Made by a program: the position numbers and the translations under genes. The notes beneath the pieces were generated by a model that worked only from the letters and a program-made list of their open reading frames with translations, did no database searches and was not told the origin of the DNA. 12,560 nt of DNA from an uncultured Kiritimatiellota bacterium (GTDB lineage Bacteria; Verrucomicrobiota; Kiritimatiellia; RFP12; UBA1067): NCBI GenBank assembly GCA_934635045.1, contig CAKTZA010000084.1, positions 1 through 12,560 on the forward strand. Reading direction: 5' to 3'. Below, piece by piece: positions 1 to 5,588 of the stretch. Position 1 is the first letter of the stretch; the number at the start of each line of letters is the position of its first letter.

Positions 1-44
1 ACACGGCGGGGGCCCGGAATTTTACCCCCCCCCCCCCCCCCCCC
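1..44. other. Window edge with 20-base C homopolymer
   Basis: Positions 25-44 are an uninterrupted run of 20 C, preceded by 24 bases that match nothing recognisable. The downstream reading frame stays open through this run as a string of prolines to the window edge, with no plausible start codon in it. A signal peptide is encoded immediately after the run, so the run sits where a start codon and ribosome binding site should be. A poly-G tail from two-colour sequencing chemistry, read on the opposite strand and built into a contig end, would look exactly like this. A genuine slipped-strand switch tract is the less likely alternative. Confidence 0.75.
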
Positions 45-1982
45 AGGCAGGTTAGGCTGATCGGGACTCTCTGCCTGTGCGCGGCGGCCGTGTGGTCGCC
101 TGCGGCACGGGCGGCAGATGCGCCGCGCGCGTTTCCCCCGGCGGACGGCTTTGCCCTTGGCGTCAACTACTGGGCCAGTCATGCGGGGATGCACATGTGG
201 CGCGACTGGAATGCCGCGCAGGTCGAGCGCGACCTTGACCGCCTCGCGGCGCAGGGGCTGTCGGTCTTGCGCGTCTTTCCGCTTTGGCCCGACTTCCAGC
301 CGCTGACGGCGGCTTACCGCGCGCGCGGCGTGTTCCGCTGCTGGACGCAGAACGACGGCCCGCTGAAGAACGACGCGGCCGTGGACGACGAGATGGTGGA
401 TCGCTTCCGCTTCCTCTGCCGCGCGGCGGAGCAACGGGGGCTGGGGCTTGTCGTGGGCCTTGTCACGGGCTGGATGAGCGGGCGCATGTTCGCGCCGCCC
501 GCGCTGGAGACGAAGAACGCGCTGACGGACGCCGAGTCGATCCAGTGGCAGACGCGGTACGTGCGCTACCTGGTGGAGGCCCTGAAGGACGAGCGGGCCA
601 TCGTCGCCTGGGATCTCGGCAACGAGTGCAACGCGATGGGGACGGCGACGCGCGCGGAGTTCCGGAACTGGATGCACGCCATCTCGTCCGCGATTCGTCT
701 CGCCGATCCGTCGCGCGCCGTCGTGAGCGGCATGCACAGCGTTTCGTCCAAGGCCGACAGCATGACGAACGTGCGCGACCAGGGCGAGCTGATGGACATC
801 CTCACGACGCACCCCTATCCGCTCTGGACGCCGGGATGCAACACGGAGCCGTTCGACACCCTGCGCAACGGCTGCCACGCGGCGTGCGAGACGACCTACT
901 ACGCGGATCTTGCAGGGCGGCCCGCCTTCGTCGAGGAAGCGGGCTCGATGGGCCCCGGCGTTGTCTCGGAAGCCCGTGCCGCCGCGTCCATGCGCGTCGC
1001 GCTCTTCAGTTGCTGGGCCGCCGGAATCAAGTCGTATGTCTGGTGGTGCGCGTTTGACCAGAACAGGCTGACGTTCGCGCCGTATGACTGGGCGGCGATC
1101 GAGCGCGAACTTGGAATCTTCACGGCGGACGGGACGCCCAAGCCGCAGGCGCTTGAGATGAAGCGGTTTCGCGCGTTTCTCGATGCGCTGCCGTTCACGT
1201 CGCTGCCGCCGCGTCAGGTCGATGCCACGGTCATCGTCTCGGAGCAGGAGGACGCCTGGACGACTTCGCTTGGGGCGTGGCTGCTGTCCCGGCAGGCCGG
1301 GTTCGACATCCGCTACGCGCTCGCCGAGAACCCGCTGCCGGACGCCGCGTTCTACATCCTGCCTTCGGGCAAGACGTACGATGCGTATCTTGGCCGCACG
1401 TGGAACGACTTGCGCGCGAAGGTGAAGGCGGGCGCGACGGCGCTCCTGACGCTAGGCGACGGCACGGTCCTGTCCGATCTCGTCGACGTCGCGGGCGTTG
1501 AGGTCGAGAACCACTGGCGGACGCGCGAAACGCTTGAAGTCGACTGCGGAGCGGAGTCGTTCGCCTTCGCCGAGCCCTTTGCGCGTCGACTGACGCCACA
1601 GGGGGCGACCGTTCTCCTGCGCACGCGGGAGGGCCGCCCGTTCATGACGGAACACGCCTACGGGAAGGGGCGTATGCTGTTCGTGAACGGTGCGATTGAG
1701 CGCAACGCACCGTTGGCGGCGTGGCCCGTCTACCGGCTCGCGGCGGAACGCGCGGGCGTGCGGCGTCGCGTCACGCGCACCGATCCGCGCCTTGGGCTGA
1801 CGGAGCATCCGACGGCGGACGGGCGGCTCTATGCGGTCGCGGTCAACACGGCGCCGGAGGCCGTCGCCATGCCGCTGAAGGTCGATGGCGAGGTCGTCCG
1901 CACATGGAATGGTGCCTATGCGGACGGCGTGCTTTCGCTGGGGCCGAACGAGGGGTGCGTCCTCGAAATCCGAACGCTTTGA
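45..1982 (+). CDS. Exported clan GH-A glycoside hydrolase (GH5/GH42-like), 5' end damaged
   Basis: A secreted retaining glycoside hydrolase of the (beta/alpha)8-barrel superfamily; substrate not determinable. The first in-frame start codon is GTG at 90, but the frame upstream (45-113) reads as a Sec signal peptide: RVR, then the hydrophobic LIGTLCLCAAAVW, then SPAARAADA as a cleavage region. The true start therefore lies before 45 and is lost in the C run; coordinates here begin at the first codon after the run. Numbering from the GTG codon, the barrel covers about residues 20-360. LGVNYW and a D-x-x-R-L-A-A-Q-G-L-S-V-L-R-V-F motif fit beta1/beta2, W-D-L-G-N-E-C places the acid/base at Glu179, and F-V-E-E-A-G places the nucleophile at Glu283. 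Residues about 380-560 resemble a class I glutamine-amidotransferase-like fold, as in the GH42 trimerisation domain (V-K-A-G near 445). Residues 575-630 form a small beta-sandwich. The layout is GH42-like while the barrel motifs are closer to GH5. The family is an estimate; the superfamily is secure. Confidence 0.85.
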   Translation, partial: RQVRLIGTLCLCAAAVWSPAARAADAPRAFPPADGFALGVNYWASHAGMHMWRDWNAAQVERDLDRLAAQGLSVLRVFPLWPDFQPLTAAYRARGVFRCWTQNDGPLKNDAAVDDEMVDRFRFLCRAAEQRGLGLVVGLVTGWMSGRMFAPPALETKNALTDAESIQWQTRYVRYLVEALKDERAIVAWDLGNECNAMGTATRAEFRNWMHAISSAIRLADPSRAVVSGMHSVSSKADSMTNVRDQGELMDILTTHPYPLWTPGCNTEPFDTLRNGCHAACETTYYADLAGRPAFVEEAGSMGPGVVSEARAAASMRVALFSCWAAGIKSYVWWCAFDQNRLTFAPYDWAAIERELGIFTADGTPKPQALEMKRFRAFLDALPFTSLPPRQVDATVIVSEQEDAWTTSLGAWLLSRQAGFDIRYALAENPLPDAAFYILPSGKTYDAYLGRTWNDLRAKVKAGATALLTLGDGTVLSDLVDVAGVEVENHWRTRETLEVDCGAESFAFAEPFARRLTPQGATVLLRTREGRPFMTEHAYGKGRMLFVNGAIERNAPLAAWPVYRLAAERAGVRRRVTRTDPRLGLTEHPTADGRLYAVAVNTAPEAVAMPLKVDGEVVRTWNGAYADGVLSLGPNEGCVLEIRTL

Positions 1983-2010
1983 CCTGAAAAGGCTAAACCC
2001 AAAACAGAAA

Positions 2011-2015
2011 AGGAG
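2011..2015 (+). promoter_or_regulatory. Ribosome binding site (AGGAG) for the small secreted protein
   Basis: AGGAG lies 5 bases before the ATG at 2021 in an A-rich leader. It fixes the start of an otherwise unrecognised small gene and supports it as real. The larger genes at 2388 and 5589 have comparable purine-rich sites at a similar distance. Confidence 0.75.
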
Positions 2016-2020
2016 ATGAC

Positions 2021-2290
2021 ATGAAAATGAAAACATTCGTCTGGACGCTTGGCGCGGCGGTGGCCGCACAGGCCCTGTACGCCGCGACCTGCATCACGTC
2101 GGGTGACGTGGAGGCGGTCGCGAAGGCCGGCTCGGCGTCCGCGCCGTCCGCCGCCATTACGCTGACGGCGGGGACGCTCGCGGCGGCCTCGTCCGCCACG
2201 CCGCTGGACGCGCGCGACCGGACGTCGAACGTGTCGGTTGCGACGGCCTTCGACTTTACGCCGGGTGGCTGCGCCCTGATCATTCGATAA
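2021..2290 (+). CDS. Small secreted protein of unknown function (89 aa)
   Basis: I do not recognise this protein. It starts with a clear Sec signal peptide: MKMK, a hydrophobic stretch to about residue 19, and likely cleavage near A-L-Y-A-A. That leaves a mature chain of about 68 residues. The mature part is rich in Ala, Ser and Thr, has no membrane segment, and carries one Cys near each end (Cys24 and Cys84) that could pair. The residue before Cys24 is Thr, so it is not a good lipobox. It ends in G-G-C-A-L-I-I-R. A strong AGGAG site precedes it and it sits 38 bases after the GH-A hydrolase and 97 bases before the SUMF1 gene, so it is probably co-transcribed with them. It could be a short relic of a larger exported beta-rich protein. 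Real gene: fairly sure. Function: unknown. Confidence 0.65.
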   Translation: MKMKTFVWTLGAAVAAQALYAATCITSGDVEAVAKAGSASAPSAAITLTAGTLAAASSATPLDARDRTSNVSVATAFDFTPGGCALIIR

Positions 2291-2387
2291 GAGGGCACAA
2301 TTCACGGAATACGCAAACTTGGAAAGGGCGGGCATGGGGCTCGTCTGACATCAAGCAAACACACAACAAAACCACAGGAGAAAAGCC
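2291..2387 (+). other. 97-base intergenic leader before the SUMF1 gene
   Basis: This A-rich spacer holds the AGGAG ribosome binding site (2376-2380) for the SUMF1 gene, 7 bases from its ATG. I searched for -10/-35 pairs and for a hairpin followed by T residues and found none that was convincing. Confidence 0.5.
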
Positions 2388-3644
2388 ATGAAGAAACTGA
2401 TGACGATGCTGGCCGCAAGCGCGGCCGTTTCCGCCGCGACGGCGGATCTGGTGCCCGAGGTCACGGGCGTGACGATGGATCAGAAGCCTCAGAGCCGACG
2501 GGTGACGATCGGCTATACCCTCGCGAACGCACCGGCCATTGTGACGCTCGACATCCAGACGAACAAGACGGGTGCGGCGACGGCGGACGAGGCCGACTGG
2601 GTCTCGATTGGCGGCGAGAACATCCGCTTTGCGACGGGCGACGTCTGGAAGAAGGTGGAAGCCGGCGACCGCACGATTGTCTGGCGCGCCGACCAGTCGT
2701 GGCGCGGACACAAGGTCGATGCCGCGCGCGCCGTCGTGACGGCATGGTCGCTCGACAATCCGCCGGACTACATGGTCGTGAACCTCGCGGATTCGGCGAC
2801 GGCGAACACCGAGACGTACTACCCGTCCGAAGGGTGCCTGCCGGGCGGTCTGCTGACGAACCCCGACTACCGCACGACAAAGCTCGTCCTGCGCAAGATC
2901 CCCGCCAAGGGCGTGACGTGGACGATGGGCAGCGCGGAGAGCGAGCTTGGGCGTGACGGTGGAAGCGAAGCCCCGCATGACGTCACGTTGGACGCGAACT
3001 ATTACATCGGCGTCTTCCCCGTCACGCAAGCGCAGTATCTGCGATTCCAGACGAAGAAGTTTGACTTCGCGGTCGAGGGGACGATGCGTCCGGCGGGCAA
3101 TGTCAAGTACTCCGAGATCGACACGGCATTCTTGCCGGCGCTTCGGACGAAGACGGGCCTTTCATTCGCCCTGCCGTCGGAGTCGCAGTGGGAGTTCACC
3201 TGCCGTGCGGGCAACGGTTCGGGCTATTGGGGTGACGGATCGCCCATCTTGACGACGAGCGAAGACGCCAACTTGGCCAAGCTGGGGCGCGTCGTTTACA
3301 ACGGCGGGCAGGTAAAGGGCGACGATGGCAACTACACCTACCCAAGCAGCACGGTTGGCCCGGAGAATGGCCCGGCCATCGTGGGTTCGTACGCGCCGAA
3401 CGCCTGGGGCCTTTACGACATGCACGGCAACGTGTGGGAATGGTGCCGCGACCTGTACAAGGCCGACATCTCGTCGCTCAACGGCGCCGTGAACGAAGAC
3501 GAGGGAACGTTGCGCGTTCGCCGTGGCGGCAGCTTCAACTCCGCAGCTTCGCCTTGTCGCGCGGCTTATCGCGGCTCGCGCGCCCCGGAAAATGACAGCG
3601 CGGACACTGGCTTCCGTCTGGCGTTGCCGATTGCGGCGGAATAA
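2388..3644 (+). CDS. Secreted SUMF1/FGE-sulfatase-domain protein, catalytic Cys pair incomplete
   Basis: A 418-residue exported protein of the formylglycine-generating-enzyme fold (PF03781 type). Residues 1-19 form a Sec signal peptide. Residues about 20-130 look like an Ig-like beta-sandwich (V-W-R-A-D-Q-S-W-R-G near 98-107). The FGE domain runs from about 165 to 415, with W-T-M-G-S, L-P-S-E-S-Q-W-E-F, G-L-Y-D-M-H-G-N-V-W-E-W-C and R-G-G-S-F ending in G-F-R-L-A. True FGE oxidises a sulfatase cysteine to formylglycine with copper held by two cysteines (Cys336 and Cys341 in the human enzyme). Here the second aligns with Cys390, but the first position is Ser385. Together with export and the absence of a sulfatase gene in the window, this argues against a sulfatase maturase. 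A secreted binding or scaffold protein using the C-type-lectin-like fold is more likely. The gene sits among glycan hydrolases, so a glycan-binding role is plausible but unproven. Confidence 0.9.
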   Translation: MKKLMTMLAASAAVSAATADLVPEVTGVTMDQKPQSRRVTIGYTLANAPAIVTLDIQTNKTGAATADEADWVSIGGENIRFATGDVWKKVEAGDRTIVWRADQSWRGHKVDAARAVVTAWSLDNPPDYMVVNLADSATANTETYYPSEGCLPGGLLTNPDYRTTKLVLRKIPAKGVTWTMGSAESELGRDGGSEAPHDVTLDANYYIGVFPVTQAQYLRFQTKKFDFAVEGTMRPAGNVKYSEIDTAFLPALRTKTGLSFALPSESQWEFTCRAGNGSGYWGDGSPILTTSEDANLAKLGRVVYNGGQVKGDDGNYTYPSSTVGPENGPAIVGSYAPNAWGLYDMHGNVWEWCRDLYKADISSLNGAVNEDEGTLRVRRGGSFNSAASPCRAAYRGSRAPENDSADTGFRLALPIAAE

Positions 3645-3652
3645 GCTATAAT
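3624..3652 (+). promoter_or_regulatory. Sigma70-type promoter before the second hydrolase
   Basis: TATAAT at 3647-3652 is a perfect -10 box, with TTGCCG at 3624-3629 (4 of 6 to TTGACA) exactly 17 bases upstream. The -35 lies in the last codons of the SUMF1 gene and the -10 just after its stop codon. Transcription would start near 3659, giving a leader of about 23 bases that contains the AAAGGA ribosome site at 3667-3672. A perfect TATAAT is rare by chance in DNA this GC-rich. It would let the downstream hydrolases be transcribed separately from the upstream genes. Confidence 0.55.
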
Positions 3653-3681
3653 GAACGCAGCAACAGAAAGGAACATCTAAC

Positions 3682-5565
3682 GTGATGCGATTTGCGACCT
3701 CGGTCTTCGCCCTCGCGCTCGCGGCTTCGGCCGCGGGCGCGGCGGTGCCGGCAACCAGCCCCTACGGCGCGTGCGCGCACCTGACGCGGGACGAGCCGAC
3801 GGCCCCCACGTGCGACCTGATTCGCCGAATGGGCGCGGGCTGGGTGCGCTGCGACTTTGACGGACGCGCGGTCGAGCGGCAGCCGGGCGTCTGGGACTTC
3901 GCCCGCTACGACGCGGTTGTGGACGCCTGCGAGACGGCGGGCCTGCAGCTGCTGCCGATCCTCTACGAGCCGCCGAAATGGGCGTATCCCGCGCACGAGC
4001 ACCTGGAGGCGTGGGGCGACTACGTGCAGCGCGTGGTGTCTCATTACGGCAAGCGTCTGCCTGTTCTTGAAATCTGGAACGAGCCGAACATCAATCCGTT
4101 CTGGAAGAATCCGAATCCGACGAACTACCTCGCCGTCCTGCGCCGCGCCTACGAGGTCGTCAAGGCGCACGACCCGTCGTTGCAGGTCGCGCTCGCGGGC
4201 ATGGCGGGCGTGCCGCTTGACTTCCTCGAGGAGATTTACCGTCTGGGCGGCGCACAGTACTTTGACGTCATGAACGTGCATCCCTACACGAACCTGCGCG
4301 AACCCGAAGGGCGCGCGGACGCGTGGCTGGAAGGTCTGCACGCGCTGATGGCGAAATACAATGACGCCGCCAAGCCCCTCTGGATTACGGAGATGGGGTG
4401 GCCGACGCACCGCATGCGCATCAACGACGCGGAAGTCCTCAAGGCGGGGCTGCGCGCGGCCGACCCGTCCAAGACGGCGTGGCGAGCCGTTTACGTGCCG
4501 GCGGAGCCGGACGGACTGGAGACGGCCGTCGCGGCGGTGCGCGAGGCGCTTCCGGCGGGTTCGACGGTGGAAGCGTGCCGCGCGCCGCAGCTGGCCGAAC
4601 GGCTCGCGCGCGGCGACGTGGACGCGGTGATCCATCCGTTCACCGAGGACTATCCGGCGGACAGCGTGGACGCGATTGTGGCGTTCGTCAAGGCGGGCGG
4701 CGTCTTTGTGGATTTCGGCGGCATGCCGCTGTTCAACGCCTATCGGACGGACGCGAACGGCCGGGGCTGCCCCGACCCGAAAGCCGACAGCGCGCGCGAC
4801 CGGGCGCGTCTGCGCATTCAGGAGATGGCGTGGTGGCTTGACGCGCGGTATCCGGCGGGCGCGACGGTTCGGCCGACGGCGGCGATGGACGGGCTTTGCC
4901 CCGCCGACAGGACTTACGCGGCGTCGCGCTTCCTGACGCCGGCACGGCTGCAGCCGGGAGACACGTTCATACCGCTTCTTTCCGCGCAGACGAATGGCGT
5001 CGACCTCGTGGCGGCCGCCGTCTGCAAGTTCAACAGCGACTACAAGGGCGCGGTTGTCGTCGATGCGCGCGTGGAATGGGCGTCTGGCGCGTCGGACGAG
5101 GCGCGGCAGGCGCGCATGCTGGCGCGCTCGCTGGGCCTCTTCTTCGCGGAGCGCGTCGAGAAGGTCTTCTGGTACGAGTTCACGTCCAAGGAGGCGGATG
5201 CGCACGGCGTGCATTCCCATTACGGCATCGTCCACGCCAACTTCGCGCCCAAACCGGCCTGGGGGGCGTACAAGACCTTCATCGACCGCCGTCCCGAGGG
5301 GTCGGCTCAGAAGCCGGTCCGCTGGAAGAGCGCGGGCGGACGCGCCTACTTTCCGCAGTGGACGCGTCCCGACGGGCAGGACGCGGGGATGATCTGGACG
5401 GTCGGCCCGACGGGCGAGAAGGGACTCGCGTTCACGACAGACCGCGTGGCGTTCCATGACGTGACGGGCCTGCGGCTTTTCCCGAAGCGCGACGGGACGC
5501 GCTACCTCGTGCCGGTGACCGATTCGCCGGTCTACTTCACGGGCGGCGCGTTGCTGGACAAATGA
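3682..5565 (+). CDS. Exported clan GH-A glycoside hydrolase (GH39/GH5-like) with inserted domain
   Basis: A secreted retaining (beta/alpha)8-barrel hydrolase of 627 residues. The start is GTG at 3682 (8 bases after AAAGGAA) or ATG at 3685; either gives a Sec signal peptide ending near A-A-G-A-A. Barrel motifs include G-A-G-W-V-R-C-D-F (52-60), V-L-E-I-W-N-E-P-N with acid/base Glu134, N-V-H-P-Y (198-202) and L-W-I-T-E-M-G-W with nucleophile Glu237. In GH39-type barrels the last strand normally follows soon after the nucleophile. Here it appears only at E-K-V-F-W-Y-E-F (493-500), preceded by the usual Q-A-R-M-L-A-R-S helix and followed by K-P-A-W. About 220 residues (roughly 246-465) are therefore inserted. 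The insert contains an alpha/beta stretch with D-A-V-I-H-P-F and V-K-A-G-G-V-F-V-D-F-G-G (336-347), resembling the amidotransferase-like domain of GH42 enzymes. The C-terminal 60 residues are beta-rich. Substrate unknown; a beta-xyloside or similar backbone link is a guess from GH39 likeness. Confidence 0.85.
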   Translation: MMRFATSVFALALAASAAGAAVPATSPYGACAHLTRDEPTAPTCDLIRRMGAGWVRCDFDGRAVERQPGVWDFARYDAVVDACETAGLQLLPILYEPPKWAYPAHEHLEAWGDYVQRVVSHYGKRLPVLEIWNEPNINPFWKNPNPTNYLAVLRRAYEVVKAHDPSLQVALAGMAGVPLDFLEEIYRLGGAQYFDVMNVHPYTNLREPEGRADAWLEGLHALMAKYNDAAKPLWITEMGWPTHRMRINDAEVLKAGLRAADPSKTAWRAVYVPAEPDGLETAVAAVREALPAGSTVEACRAPQLAERLARGDVDAVIHPFTEDYPADSVDAIVAFVKAGGVFVDFGGMPLFNAYRTDANGRGCPDPKADSARDRARLRIQEMAWWLDARYPAGATVRPTAAMDGLCPADRTYAASRFLTPARLQPGDTFIPLLSAQTNGVDLVAAAVCKFNSDYKGAVVVDARVEWASGASDEARQARMLARSLGLFFAERVEKVFWYEFTSKEADAHGVHSHYGIVHANFAPKPAWGAYKTFIDRRPEGSAQKPVRWKSAGGRAYFPQWTRPDGQDAGMIWTVGPTGEKGLAFTTDRVAFHDVTGLRLFPKRDGTRYLVPVTDSPVYFTGGALLDK

Positions 5566-5588
5566 ACACTTTCTGAAGGGCGAAACTA

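Noticed and set aside
1979..2007. Promoter before the small secreted protein (TTGACC at 1979-1984)
   Set aside because: Good -35-like hexamer but no acceptable -10 at 16-18 bases; only A-rich leader is there.
3520..3644. SUMF1 C-terminus as the variable region of a diversity-generating retroelement
   Set aside because: The fold is the type used by such elements, but no reverse transcriptase, template repeat or adenine-rich variable codons are visible in the window.
3651..3680. Nine-codon leader ORF starting inside the TATAAT box
   Set aside because: It would begin upstream of the predicted transcription start and has no ribosome site; chance.
3646..5457. 603-codon antisense frame opposite the second barrel hydrolase
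   Set aside because: Low-complexity Arg/His/Val-rich product and no recognisable motif; explained by codon bias of the sense gene.
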